From assembly GCF_002024165.1 (NCBI RefSeq), contig NZ_MWQN01000001.1:3389365-3453364 (forward strand): a DNA stretch of 64,000 bases, written 5' to 3'. The notes beneath the pieces were generated by a model that saw only the letters and a program-made list of their open reading frames with translations, made no database searches and was not told the origin of the DNA. Positions 25,089 to 34,219 of the stretch are shown here, piece by piece (position 1 is the first letter of the stretch; each line of letters starts with the position of its first letter). The DNA comes from Embleya scabrispora. Its GTDB lineage: Bacteria > Actinomycetota > Actinomycetes > Streptomycetales > Streptomycetaceae. The translations under genes and the position numbers were made by a program.

Positions 25089-26267
25089 CACGTCGTCCCT
25101 CACAGGTTCCACCACGTCTTCCACCGCGCCGCGCGCACCGACCGGCACGTCGGACTCGTTCGTCGTCACCCCGCCCGACTCGGTCGGCTCGGCGGACTCG
25201 ACCCGCTCCCCCGCGCCCGCCGGCACCGCCCGGTGCGATCCGCGCCGCACCACCACGACCAGGGCCAGCGCCGTGCCGAGCCCGGCGCCGAGGACCAGCA
25301 CGGTCAGCGTGCGATCGAGCCCGATACCGCCCACGAACGGCGACGACGAGCGCCACAACACCGGCAGGTCGTACCCGGCCGCCCGCAACGCCAGCACACC
25401 GAGCGCGGGCGCGGCCAACCACGCCCCGCCCATCCGGCGCCGGACCAGCAGCACCGCGCCCGCGAACGCCACCGCGCTCGACAACAGTTGCAGCAGGTTG
25501 CCGCCGAGGAAGGCGCCCGCCCACGCCCCCACGCCACCCGCCCGAGCGCCCGCGACCAGGGCCAGGTGCAGCACGCTCGCCGCCGCGACCACCCCCGCGA
25601 GCAGGCCGTGGCCGAGCAGGGCCCGGCGCCGGAGCGGCGGCAGCCACGCCGCCGCGAACACCAGCGCCGCGAGCCCGATCGAGCCGACGATGCCCGGCCA
25701 CGGACTCGGCCCCGGCACCCAGCGCAACTCGCCGGTCGCGGCCACCTCGCGGTCGCCGATCCGCATCGGCACGGTCCAGGACTGGACCTTCTGCGCCCGG
25801 TCCGGATCGGCCATCACCCTTGGTGGCAACCGCTGTTGCACGATCCAGTGCACCCGCTGGTCGTACCAGCGCGCGACCGGCTCGGCGGAGATCCGGTGCC
25901 ACTGCGGCGCGCCGGTCGGTTGCAGGTTCGACTTCTCGTCGACCGAGCCCCACCGCTCGCTGCTGAGCTGCACGGCCGGGGACTGCCGGTTCTCGAACAC
26001 CCCGTCGGGGCCGATCCGCAGGAACGGCTCGCTCATGTAGCCGAGCACGATCACGTCCTGCGGACCGGTGTTGCGCACCTGCATGCGCGCGCCGTTCTCG
26101 ATCACCCGCACCGTCAGGCCCGGCGCGAGATCGCCCGGCGAGGTCATCACCGTGTGGAAGTTGCTCGGCCCCTGGCCGGACAACTCCTGCGCCACCGCGC
26201 TGCCGGCCGGCGCCAGGCAGAGCAACACCCCGACGCACAGCAGCAGGACCCGGCGTACGTGCCTCAC
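25089..26267 (-). CDS. Copper-cluster membrane protein, open in frame into dtpA
   Basis: About 393 residues up to the dtpA ATG. GTG 26267 overlaps the CopCD stop (GTGA). Signal peptide (VLLLCVGVLLCLAPAGSAVA), an extracellular beta-rich domain of about 190 residues beginning TVRVIENGARMQVRNTGPQDV, then four to five membrane segments and a polar tail of about 60 residues. There is no stop before dtpA, so the frame gives an 832-residue ORF ending at 23769. Either the stop was lost by a base error, or the two are translated as one. Similar membrane proteins of unknown role occur at this place in actinomycete copper clusters, as I recall. Confidence 0.7.
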
Positions 26268-28069
26268 CTGACCTCCACGGGCACCGTCACGGTGGTCCGG
26301 TCGACATCGGAGGTACGGATCGCGAACGACAACTCCCAGCGACCGGCCATCGGCATGGACAGATCGCCCAGCCAGTGCCCGGGACCGCCCCGGCGCACCC
26401 GGACGTCGGCGCCGTCGATGCCCTTGCCCGGCAGCGCCATCGACACGGTCAACTCCTCGACCTCGCGGATTCGTCCGATCGGGTCGGCGAAGTAGATGTG
26501 CAACTCGTTGGGGCCGACCCGGGCCGGGTCGACGGTGATGTCGAGTTTGCCCTTGCCCGCCGCGCCGCCGGCGTCGAACGCGACGCTGCGGCTGACCGGT
26601 CCCGCCGCCTCCACCTGCTTGCGCTCGTGCTCGGTGCGGCCCGGTTCGGTGTCGGTGAGCACCGTGGTGACCCCGAGCACCGCGATGGCCAGCGCGGCCT
26701 CGATCGCCACCGCCTTGCGCAGCACCGCCCACTTCGGGCCGCCCGCCGCGCCCTTGCCGATCGGAGACCGCCCGGCCGTCGCCTCGATCTGCCGCATCAG
26801 CCAGCGCCGGGACACCCAGGCACCGGCCAGCATCAGCAGCACCAGGTCGACCTTGAACACCAGGAGCAGGCCGAACGTGGTGTCGAACAGCGCGGCGAAC
26901 GAACCCACCTGCCGCCAGGACGCGTACAGCCCGGTGGCCACTAGCACGCACACCGACACGAACGCCGTCCGGGAGAAGACCCGTACCGAGGGCACGTCGA
27001 GCCCGGTGCCCGGCGCCGGATCGCCCGGCCGCACCACCAGCGTGACCACCATCGCCAACCCGCCCAGCCAGGTGGACATCGCCAGCAGGTGCACGACGGC
27101 CGCGGCCATCGCCAGTTCCACCTGACGGCCCACCGACGCGTGGTCGGCGATCGGCCAGGTGATCGCGATCGCGGTGCACAACACCGCCCAGCCGCCGACG
27201 ACGATCCGCCGGGTGCGCGCCGAGGCGTCCGCGAGCGCGGCGATCAACCAGCCGAGCAGCGCGCCGGCAACGCCCAGCAGCAACACCCGAGCCGCGATCG
27301 CCTTGCCCAGCTTGGTGTCCAGGGTGGCCCGCAACACGTCCGCGTCGAACGCCGACGACAACCCCAGCCCGGACGCGTTCGGGCCGTGCAGCATCAGCAC
27401 CGCGAGCGAGGACAGCAGCAGCCCGCCCCACGCGCCGGACACGAGCAGCCAGACCCGGAAACGACCCATCGCGGCGGGCCGGGCGATCAGCAGGAACAAC
27501 ACCGCGCCGCCGAGCACCGCGAAGGACAGATACGCGCCCCCCGTCGCGGCCCGTTCCAGTACGTCGGTCGCGGTGGAGCCGTCGTCGGTCAGATCACCGA
27601 CGTTCACCCCGCCCGAGGCCTGGCCGATATTGAAGGTGAACGCGCCGGAGATCGGGTGCGAGTCGGCCGAGACCGCCCGCCAGGCGACGGTGAAGGTACC
27701 GGTCGGCAGGCCGCCCCGGAGCGGGGTGACCACGGTGGTGTCGCCGTCGGGGCCGTGCTTGGTCTGGTTGTTGTCCACCCGGGTACCGCTCGGGTCGAAC
27801 ACCTTGACCCCGCCGAGCCCGATCTCCACGCCCTCGCTGAACCTCAGCGTGACCGAGGCGGGCGCGGTGGTCAGGGTCGACCCGGACGCCGGATTGGACG
27901 ACTCCAGGACGGCGTGCGCGGACGCGGCCCCGGCGCCGCCGAGCACGAGCGCGGCGAGCAGCACGGGCAGCGCGAGCACCCACGCGAGCACCCGCCGGCC
28001 GCCCCCGGCGCGCACCGGGGACGGGACCGACGCCGGGACCGGCCGGCCGGCCGGGTCAGTGGCCCGCAT
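26264..28069 (-). CDS. CopC-CopD fusion, copper-binding and copper-transport protein
   Basis: 601 residues from ATG 28069. Signal peptide ending GAASA, then CopC domain starting HAVLESSNPASGS with the N-terminal copper-ligand His52 and a second His in DSHPISGAFTF. CopD-like part (about 180-460) has eight or more membrane segments (AAVVHLLAMSTWLGGLAMV is typical). A C-terminal soluble domain (about 500-600) resembles FixH/YtkA-like beta domains. CopC carries copper outside the membrane and CopD is thought to pass it in. It overlaps the PCuAC gene by 14 bp and the next gene by GTGA. Confidence 0.88.
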   Translation of the reverse strand: MRATDPAGRPVPASVPSPVRAGGGRRVLAWVLALPVLLAALVLGGAGAASAHAVLESSNPASGSTLTTAPASVTLRFSEGVEIGLGGVKVFDPSGTRVDNNQTKHGPDGDTTVVTPLRGGLPTGTFTVAWRAVSADSHPISGAFTFNIGQASGGVNVGDLTDDGSTATDVLERAATGGAYLSFAVLGGAVLFLLIARPAAMGRFRVWLLVSGAWGGLLLSSLAVLMLHGPNASGLGLSSAFDADVLRATLDTKLGKAIAARVLLLGVAGALLGWLIAALADASARTRRIVVGGWAVLCTAIAITWPIADHASVGRQVELAMAAAVVHLLAMSTWLGGLAMVVTLVVRPGDPAPGTGLDVPSVRVFSRTAFVSVCVLVATGLYASWRQVGSFAALFDTTFGLLLVFKVDLVLLMLAGAWVSRRWLMRQIEATAGRSPIGKGAAGGPKWAVLRKAVAIEAALAIAVLGVTTVLTDTEPGRTEHERKQVEAAGPVSRSVAFDAGGAAGKGKLDITVDPARVGPNELHIYFADPIGRIREVEELTVSMALPGKGIDGADVRVRRGGPGHWLGDLSMPMAGRWELSFAIRTSDVDRTTVTVPVEVR

Positions 28070-28697
28070 GACCCGTGTGGTCTTCCGCGGGCGCGCCCGT
28101 CGTCGAAGCGGGCGGCGCGGCGGGTGTGCCGGTCCCCGATGCGTCCGGCGCGGACGCACCCGGGGCCGGCGCGTCGCCGGGCCGCTCGGTCACCCCGAGC
28201 ACCGGCACCTGCACGGTGACCGGTCCGGTGTGTTGGAACGTGAGCGTGAGCGGCACGGTGTCGCCCTTCTTCACGGACGTGTTCGGATTCATGAACATGA
28301 TGTGGTTGCCGCCGCGGGCCAGGACACCCTTGCCGTGCGCGGGCACGTCCAAGCCCGGCATGTGCTGCATCGAGTTCCCGCTCGTCCGGTGCAGCATCAC
28401 CTCGCCGGAGAGCGGGCTGGCCACCGAGAGCAGGCGGTCGGCCGTGTCTCCGTCGTTCTGCACGATCAGATAGCCCGCCGCGACGTCCGCCGAGGAGGGT
28501 TGCGGGATGTACGGGTCGACGATGCGCAGCCGGGGCGCGCCCTGGGCGGCGCCCGCGGCGGTCTTGCGGTCGTCCGTTTTCGTCGACGAGGAGGAGCCGG
28601 AGTCGGCGCAGGCCACCAGCACGCCGCCGATCCCGAGCGCCAGCACGCCGCCGACCGCGAGCGGGACGGCCTTGCGGGGGAGGGGGAAGAGCTTCAC
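28056..28697 (-). CDS. ecuC: PCuAC-type extracellular copper chaperone (ECuC)
   Basis: 213 residues from GTG 28697, in GTGA overlap with sco. A hydrophobic N-terminus ends in LVAC (Cys30), so probably a lipoprotein. The PCuAC domain (about 55-165) carries the copper ligands in MLHRTSGNSMQHMPG and GGNHIMFM: His103, Met110/113, His132, Met134, a variant of the usual H-M-H-M set. A low-complexity tail ends in HTGHAGH, which could bind more copper. In S. lividans ECuC hands copper to Sco; the order here supports the same. Confidence 0.88.
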   Translation of the reverse strand: MKLFPLPRKAVPLAVGGVLALGIGGVLVACADSGSSSSTKTDDRKTAAGAAQGAPRLRIVDPYIPQPSSADVAAGYLIVQNDGDTADRLLSVASPLSGEVMLHRTSGNSMQHMPGLDVPAHGKGVLARGGNHIMFMNPNTSVKKGDTVPLTLTFQHTGPVTVQVPVLGVTERPGDAPAPGASAPDASGTGTPAAPPASTTGAPAEDHTGHAGH

Positions 28698-29413
28698 TTC
28701 TTGGTGTCCTCGGGGTGGATCAGCAGGGGCAGGTCGTGCGCGAAGTCGTCGGACGAGTTGCCGTTCGGCGTGCCGTCCGGGGTCAGCCCGCTGCTCGCGC
28801 TGTACATGACCGGGCCCTGGTTGTCCGGGCCGAACGCGATCACCTGGGTGCCGTGGGTGCTGACGACCTTGCCGTCGGGACCGGTGGTCGCCGGGTCGAT
28901 GGAGACGCCGACCTGGCGCGCCGCGGCCTGGATCTTGTCGAACGGGCCGGTCAGTCCGACGAACGACTTGTCCAGCGAGTCGAGCCATTCGCGCAGGGCC
29001 GCCTGGGTGTCCCGCTCCGGGTCGGTGGTCACGAACACCACGTCGACCGTGGCCCGGTCCTGCGGGGGCAGCTTGCCGAGCGCGCGCACGATGTCGCCCA
29101 TCACGGTGGGGCACGCGTCCGGGCAGTGCGTGTAGCCGAAGTAGAGCAGGGTCGTGCGCCCGGCCGTCTTGGCCCGGAAGTCGTACGGCTGTCCCGAGGT
29201 GTCGGTCAGCGTGAGTTCGGGCTTGGTCCACGGCGGGTCGACCGCGATGCCCTTGTACTTGGACTTGCTCTCGCGCACCTTCACCGGGGCGCCGCTGTCG
29301 CTCTTGCCGGAGTCGTCGCAGCCCGTGGCGAGCAGCAGCCCGGCCGCGGCCAGGGCGGCGAGGCGAAGGCCGGTGCGGCGGCTCCGGCCGAGGGACTTGC
29401 TTGCGTTGCTCAT
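28694..29413 (-). CDS. sco: SCO1/SenC copper metallochaperone
   Basis: 239 residues from ATG 29413. Lipobox ATGC (Cys32), thioredoxin fold with the copper site CPDAC (Cys97, Cys101) and the third ligand His187 in STHGTQVIAFG. Sco proteins load copper into cytochrome oxidase CuA or, in Streptomyces, into GlxA. An extra insertion near residues 205-225 (SASSGLTPDGTPNGNSSDD) precedes the C-terminus. It is the first gene of the tightly overlapping part of the operon; ycnI lies 171 bp upstream on the same strand. Confidence 0.93.
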   Translation of the reverse strand: MSNASKSLGRSRRTGLRLAALAAAGLLLATGCDDSGKSDSGAPVKVRESKSKYKGIAVDPPWTKPELTLTDTSGQPYDFRAKTAGRTTLLYFGYTHCPDACPTVMGDIVRALGKLPPQDRATVDVVFVTTDPERDTQAALREWLDSLDKSFVGLTGPFDKIQAAARQVGVSIDPATTGPDGKVVSTHGTQVIAFGPDNQGPVMYSASSGLTPDGTPNGNSSDDFAHDLPLLIHPEDTKK

Positions 29414-29584
29414 CGTTCTCCAGGTCGTTGCTGCCGGGGGGCTCGTGCCCGACGCGTCCGGCGTCGGCGCGGGCCCGGTGGCCCGGGTCGCGGGCACGGA
29501 GCACATCCGTGCGGGCGACCCGGGCCGGGACGTTCGCGCCGCGGACCGCGGTGGCGACCGCGGTCCGCGGCGGGACCGCGAGGA

Positions 29585-30331
29585 TCAGGCCGAGCCGGGG
29601 CGCCGCGACGCGCGCAGGACGGCGAACACACCGGCACCCAGGCCGAGTACGCCGACCACGATGCCGACCACGCCGAGGGTGCGCGCGGTGGAGTCGTCAC
29701 TGCTGTCCTCGGCGACCGCGGCGACGCTCGCCTTGCCGTCGGCGGGCTTGGTCGCCGCCGCCGTGGCGGGCGCCGTGGCGCCGGCCTTGGCGGTGAGCTT
29801 CAGCACGGGCGCGGGGTACTGCGGCTCCTTGCCGTCGGCGCCCGCCAGGTCGATCCAGCGCACCACCTCGCCGCTGTCGTAGGTCTGCACCGCCTTGAAC
29901 ACCAGCTTGTCGGTGTCGGTGGGCAGCTTGCCCATGGACACCTCGAAGTCCTCGAACGTGCCCGGGTTGACCCGGGTGCCGGCGTCCGCCGTCCAGGTGA
30001 TCTTGGAGACCACCTCGGTGAGCGGCTTGCCGTGGTTGTCGATCGGGGTGGTCAGCTTGGTCTTCTCGACCTCCGCCTTCCAGCCGGGCATCGCCCGGGT
30101 CTGCACCGAGGTGAGCGGCTTGTCGGCGGGCAGGGTGACCTCGAGCTTGGTGGTCCCCGCGTCGTCGCGCTCGTTGGGGACCCGGAAGGCGACCTTGGCG
30201 TACGAGCCCTGGTCGGCGGTGCCCGGCTGCACGGTCACATGCGCCGAGGCGGAGCCGGCGAACAGCAGTACGCCGGCACCGGCCGACGCGGCGATCACGG
30301 ACAGGCGGCGACGCGTGGTGGACATGGTCAT
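29585..30331 (-). CDS. ycnI: YcnI-type copper-binding protein (DUF1775)
   Basis: 248 residues. Signal peptide ending SASA, then HVTVQPG: the mature N-terminal His31 is the copper brace residue of DUF1775. The single domain (about 31-180) is followed by an Ala/Lys-rich linker and a C-terminal membrane helix (VVGIVVGVLGLGAGVFAVL) with a basic end. ATG 30331 is taken; ATG 30325 two codons later would serve equally. In Bacillus and actinomycetes YcnI accompanies CopCD-like YcnJ, as here. Confidence 0.9.
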   Translation of the reverse strand: MTMSTTRRRLSVIAASAGAGVLLFAGSASAHVTVQPGTADQGSYAKVAFRVPNERDDAGTTKLEVTLPADKPLTSVQTRAMPGWKAEVEKTKLTTPIDNHGKPLTEVVSKITWTADAGTRVNPGTFEDFEVSMGKLPTDTDKLVFKAVQTYDSGEVVRWIDLAGADGKEPQYPAPVLKLTAKAGATAPATAAATKPADGKASVAAVAEDSSDDSTARTLGVVGIVVGVLGLGAGVFAVLRASRRPGSA

Positions 30332-30449
30332 GGGATGTCTGCTCCATGGATGATCCGCCCGCGGGCGCACGAGGGCACCCCGCGGTACGGGTGGGGACGA
30401 CGGGAAGGCGGACGCGCGCCACCGCCGATCCGGCACCCGGAGGGCGGGA

Positions 30450-31205
30450 TCAGCGGGCGAGCGCGTACTCCACCGGCGGCCCGCGCCGGGTCACCGCGTG
30501 CCGGAGCAGGAGCTGATCCGTGGCCGGGTCCGCCGCCGCACCGGTGCGCCGGGCGCGGCCCGGGGTCGCGGCGACCGGGACGACCGGGCCGAACAGCACC
30601 GCGAGCACCACCCGCAGCGGCGCCGACGCCAGCGCGATCAGGGCGAACAGCGCGGCCTCGCCGCGCCGCAACCACCAACCGGTGAGCAGAGCCGCGACCA
30701 GGTGCGCGCACAGCATGCCGGTGCCGCCGTCGAGCAACATCGGCCCGGAGCCGGACATGTGGTGGTGTCCGCCGGCCGGTTCGCTCGTGAGCAGCGTCGG
30801 ATCCACCCGGGTGCTGCGCACGATCGCCTCGGGCGTCCAGCCGGCCGGCAGCAGGATGTGCCCGGCGGAGTCCCGGGGCCCGCACAGGAGCCGGTCGAGC
30901 AGACCGCCCGACGCCGAGCCGTTCGCGCCGGCCGTCCCGGCGGCCCGCGCGGCGACCGCCGACGCGAAGAGGGTGTGCAGCGCGAGTTGGCCCACCGCGA
31001 GCAGCGCGGTGATCGAGCCGAACGAGCGTTGCCGGCCCGCACCGGCGAAGGCCGACACGAACACCACGCCGAAGCCGGCGACCGGTGCCCACAGCGGCAG
31101 CGGCTCGGTCGACATCCACGCGTGACCGCATGCCGCGAGCGCGGCGCAGACCGCCGAGAACACGGCGGCGCGCACGGCGCGGAAAGGTACGGACACGGCC
31201 TGCAT
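30450..31205 (-). CDS. Membrane protein of the copper cluster, His/Met-rich loop
   Basis: 251 residues, about five hydrophobic segments. The long loop between segments 3 and 4 (about 95-155) is outside or inside depending on topology. It carries GGHHHMSGSGPM, a likely metal-binding patch. It is the most upstream gene of the minus-strand copper group, 118 bp before ycnI, and similar proteins sit beside YcnI in other actinomycetes as far as I recall. No catalytic motif is seen. A cysteine pair (AACGHAW; LLCGPRD) may matter. Confidence 0.72.
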   Translation of the reverse strand: MQAVSVPFRAVRAAVFSAVCAALAACGHAWMSTEPLPLWAPVAGFGVVFVSAFAGAGRQRSFGSITALLAVGQLALHTLFASAVAARAAGTAGANGSASGGLLDRLLCGPRDSAGHILLPAGWTPEAIVRSTRVDPTLLTSEPAGGHHHMSGSGPMLLDGGTGMLCAHLVAALLTGWWLRRGEAALFALIALASAPLRVVLAVLFGPVVPVAATPGRARRTGAAADPATDQLLLRHAVTRRGPPVEYALAR

Positions 31206-31473
31206 GACGCCTTATCGTCTCATCGCGCGACGCGCCTTCGACCCCGGGGCCGAAAACTTCCCGTCCGCCCCGATGGGCGGCCGAACCCGTACCCGACGGC
31301 CCGCGAGGTCCGCGCGATACGGCCGAACGAATCGTCTTTACAGCGTATTGACGACCGATCGCGCGAGGTGCGCATACCGGGACCGGGCGGCGGCAATAAA
31401 ACCAGGTGTGCCCTGCCCGTCGGTTCGATGGGCCGGATTCGGCCGGAGTTCCGGAGATGTGGAAAGGCCGCTC

Positions 31474-31914
31474 ATGGACATGAGGTGGACTGTCCACCTG
31501 CCACGGGATACGGCGAGCGTGCCGATGGCGCGCAGACTTCTTGTCGGCGCGATGGAGACGGCGGGGGTGGATCGCGAGATCGCGATGGAGATCGGCCTGG
31601 CCCTGTCCGAGGCCTGCGCGAATGTCGTGGAGCACGCCAGGGGCGGACCGTATTCGGAATACCAGATCCGGGCCGGTATCACCGGTGACTGCTGTCGGGT
31701 CGAGATCATCGACGGCGGCCCGGGGTTCCCGGTGGAGCGTCTGCGCGGCCTGTCGGCGATGGCCGGCCCCGGTGCGGAGAACGGCCGAGGTCTGATGCTG
31801 ATCCGGGCGATGACCGATCACATGCAACTGAGCAACCATCCGCGGCGCGGTGCGGTGCTGCGCTTCGAAAAGACTTTGCGTTGGCGCAAGGACGCGCTGG
31901 TCCCGGTCTCCTGA
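31474..31914 (+). CDS. HATPase_c regulator (RsbW/anti-sigma-like)
   Basis: 146 residues from ATG 31474 with GGAAAGG upstream. The GHKL fold is complete: N box ALSEACANVVEHA, G1 box IIDGGPGFPVE, G2 AENGRGLMLI. Proteins like this act as serine kinases or anti-sigma factors of the RsbW type; no STAS partner or sigma gene is adjacent. Upstream frame extension to 31204 is rejected because it lacks conserved character. The 268-bp gap before it holds the divergent promoter region with the copper cluster and nothing else I can name. Confidence 0.82.
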   Translation: MDMRWTVHLPRDTASVPMARRLLVGAMETAGVDREIAMEIGLALSEACANVVEHARGGPYSEYQIRAGITGDCCRVEIIDGGPGFPVERLRGLSAMAGPGAENGRGLMLIRAMTDHMQLSNHPRRGAVLRFEKTLRWRKDALVPVS

Positions 31915-31984
31915 CCGGCCTGCGGCGCGGCCGCAACGGGTGGGCGCGGCGGGCATGTTCGCGTCCAGGGCTACGATCGGGGCA

Positions 31985-32770
31985 GTGAACCGGGCCGAGG
32001 TGAGGGAACTGCTCGACCGCGTGGCCGCCGGAGAGGCGGGCGTGGACGAGGCGCTCGACGACCTCGTACGGGCGCCGACGGCGGGTTTCGCCGATCTCGG
32101 CTTCGCCCGGGTGGACACCCACCGGGAACTGCGCACCGGAGACCCCGAGGTGGTCTTCGCGGCCGGGAAGACCCCGGAGCAGACCGTCGCGTTGTTCCAC
32201 CGGCTGCGCGCGGGGAGCCGGCGTCCGGCGTTCGCGACACGCGCGTCGGCCGCCGTGGTCGACGCGGTGTACGCGGCGTTTCCCGGCGAGGCGTACACCG
32301 ACGACAGCGGCACGTGCGTCGCGGTGGGCGAGCCGCCCGCCACCCGCGGCCTGGTCCGGGTGGTCTCGGCGGGCACCTCCGACGTGGCGGTCGCCGGCGA
32401 GGCCGCGTTCACCGCGCGGCTGTTCGGCGCCGAGGTGGAGCGGATCGAGGACGTGGGCGTGGCCGGCATCCACCGACTGCTCGCGGTGCACGCCGAACTC
32501 GACGCCGCCGACTGCCTGGTGGTGGTCGCGGGCATGGAGGGCGCGCTGCCGAGCGTGGTGGCGGGCCTGGTCTCGATACCGGTGCTCGCGGTACCCACCA
32601 GCGTGGGCTACGGCGCCTCCTTCGGCGGACTGGCCGCGCTGCTCGCGATGCTCAACTCGTGCGCGCCCGGGGTCGCGGTATGCAATATCGACAACGGATT
32701 CGGCGCGGGCGTGTTCGCCGCCCGGGTCGCGCGCGCCGCCGGCCCGAAACGAGGCGGCGCGACGCCGTAG
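31985..32770 (+). CDS. larB: LarB, nickel-pincer cofactor biosynthesis carboxylase/hydrolase
   Basis: 261 residues from GTG 31985. The C-terminal two thirds show the AIR-carboxylase-like LarB fold: VVSAGTSDVAVAGEAA, GMEGALPSVVAGL and PTSVGYGASFGGLAALL, close to the consensus. LarB carboxylates and cleaves nicotinic acid adenine dinucleotide, the first step to the NPN cofactor of lactate racemase LarA. LarC follows 164 bp downstream on the same strand. LarE and LarA are not in the window. Confidence 0.93.
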   Translation: MNRAEVRELLDRVAAGEAGVDEALDDLVRAPTAGFADLGFARVDTHRELRTGDPEVVFAAGKTPEQTVALFHRLRAGSRRPAFATRASAAVVDAVYAAFPGEAYTDDSGTCVAVGEPPATRGLVRVVSAGTSDVAVAGEAAFTARLFGAEVERIEDVGVAGIHRLLAVHAELDAADCLVVVAGMEGALPSVVAGLVSIPVLAVPTSVGYGASFGGLAALLAMLNSCAPGVAVCNIDNGFGAGVFAARVARAAGPKRGGATP

Positions 32771-32934
32771 CCGGTCACCGAATATTCGGAAGAACGCGAA
32801 TTTCGGGTGTATCGCCGACTGCGCGGCAAAATGCGCAACCATCGACAAGAAACCGGTCGCTTTCGGTCGCTTCTTCGTTTTTCCGGCAGGGCCCCCCGAC
32901 GGCTGCGAAAGTGGCCGCGACGGGAGGTGTCCGC

Positions 32935-34128
32935 TTGGCCATCGCATGGTTTCAGTGCCAGGCCGGTGCGAGCGGCGACATGCTGCTCGGGGCCCTGATC
33001 GACGCCGGCGCCCCGCTGGAGGCCGTCCGGCAAGCCGTCGACGCGGTGGGCGTCGAACCGATCCTGATCACCGCCGAGCGCACCGATCGACACGGGATCG
33101 CGGCCACCCGCGCCCGGGTCAAGACCGTGCACAGCCACGTGCACCGCACCTGGCACGACGTGCGGGTCCTGCTCGATCGCGCCGATCTGCCGGAGCCCGT
33201 GCACGAGCGCGCGCACGACGTGTTCGACCGGCTCGCGCGCGCCGAGGCCCGGGCGCACCGGTGCCTGCCGGAGGAGGTGCACTTCCACGAGGTCGGCGCG
33301 CTCGACGCGATCGCCGACGTGGTCGGTACGTGTACCGCGCTGCACGCGCTCGGGATCGAGGAGGCGGTCGGCTCGCCGGTCGCGCTCGGCAACGGCAGCG
33401 TGCGGGCGGCGCACGGGGTGCTCCCGGTCCCGGCGCCGGCCGTGCTCGAGCTGATGCGGATGGCCGCGGCCCCGGTCTACGCGGGCCCGGCCCCCTACGA
33501 GATGTGCACGCCCACCGGGGCGGCCCTGCTCACCTCGGTGTGCCGATCCTGGGGACCGCTGCCGGCGCTGCGGATCACCGCCGACGGGACCGGCGCGGGC
33601 AGTCGGCGGGTCGAGGAGGTGCCCAACATCCTGCGGGTCGTGCTCGGTGAGCGCTACGCGGCCGAGCGGGAGCGTCCGGCCGGCGAGGACGTACTGATCG
33701 AGACCAACGTGGACGACCTCGATCCGCGTCTGTGGCCGGCGGTGCTGAGCAAACTGCTCGCGATCGGCGCCGGCGACGCGTGGCTGGTGCCGATCCTGAT
33801 GAAGAAGGGCCGGCCCGCGCACACCCTGTGCGTCCTGGTCCCGGCGGACCGGGTGGACGCGGCGCTGCACACGGTGTTCGTGGAGACCTCGACGATAGGC
33901 GCGCGGATCGTGCCGGTGGCGAAGCGGGCTCTGGACCGCGAGTTCGGCACGGTCCGGGTGGAGGGCCTGCCGGTGCGGGTCAAGACCGCGATGTTCGAGG
34001 GCCGGGTGGTCAACGCCCAGCCGGAGTACGAGGACGTGGCCGCCGCGGCGGCCACGCTCGGCCGCCCCGTCAAGGTGGTGATGGGCGCGGCGACCGCGGC
34101 GGCGTACGCGGCCGGTCTGCTGCCCTGA
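32935..34128 (+). CDS. larC: LarC, nickel insertion enzyme of the pincer cofactor
   Basis: 397 residues. TTG 32935 is the best start: GGGAGG lies 7 bp before it and the protein opens AIAWFQCQAGASGDMLLGAL, the LarC beginning. Further motifs: HFHEVGALDAIADVVG, GNGSVRAAHGVLPVPAPA, PTGAALLT, then the C-terminal ferredoxin-like part with ETNVDDLDPRLWPAVL. LarC is the CTP-dependent cyclometallase that puts nickel in the NPN cofactor. In Lactobacillus the protein is split by a programmed frameshift; here it is one continuous frame. It is paired with larB. Confidence 0.93.
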   Translation: MAIAWFQCQAGASGDMLLGALIDAGAPLEAVRQAVDAVGVEPILITAERTDRHGIAATRARVKTVHSHVHRTWHDVRVLLDRADLPEPVHERAHDVFDRLARAEARAHRCLPEEVHFHEVGALDAIADVVGTCTALHALGIEEAVGSPVALGNGSVRAAHGVLPVPAPAVLELMRMAAAPVYAGPAPYEMCTPTGAALLTSVCRSWGPLPALRITADGTGAGSRRVEEVPNILRVVLGERYAAERERPAGEDVLIETNVDDLDPRLWPAVLSKLLAIGAGDAWLVPILMKKGRPAHTLCVLVPADRVDAALHTVFVETSTIGARIVPVAKRALDREFGTVRVEGLPVRVKTAMFEGRVVNAQPEYEDVAAAAATLGRPVKVVMGAATAAAYAAGLLP

Positions 34129-34219
34129 ACGTGGCGGCGTTCGGCGACGCATAGCCTGGGGCGGCCATAACGACCATTCAGTCCCCGTGTAGGCCGCGTA
34201 CGTCGAGGAGCAGGCACCC

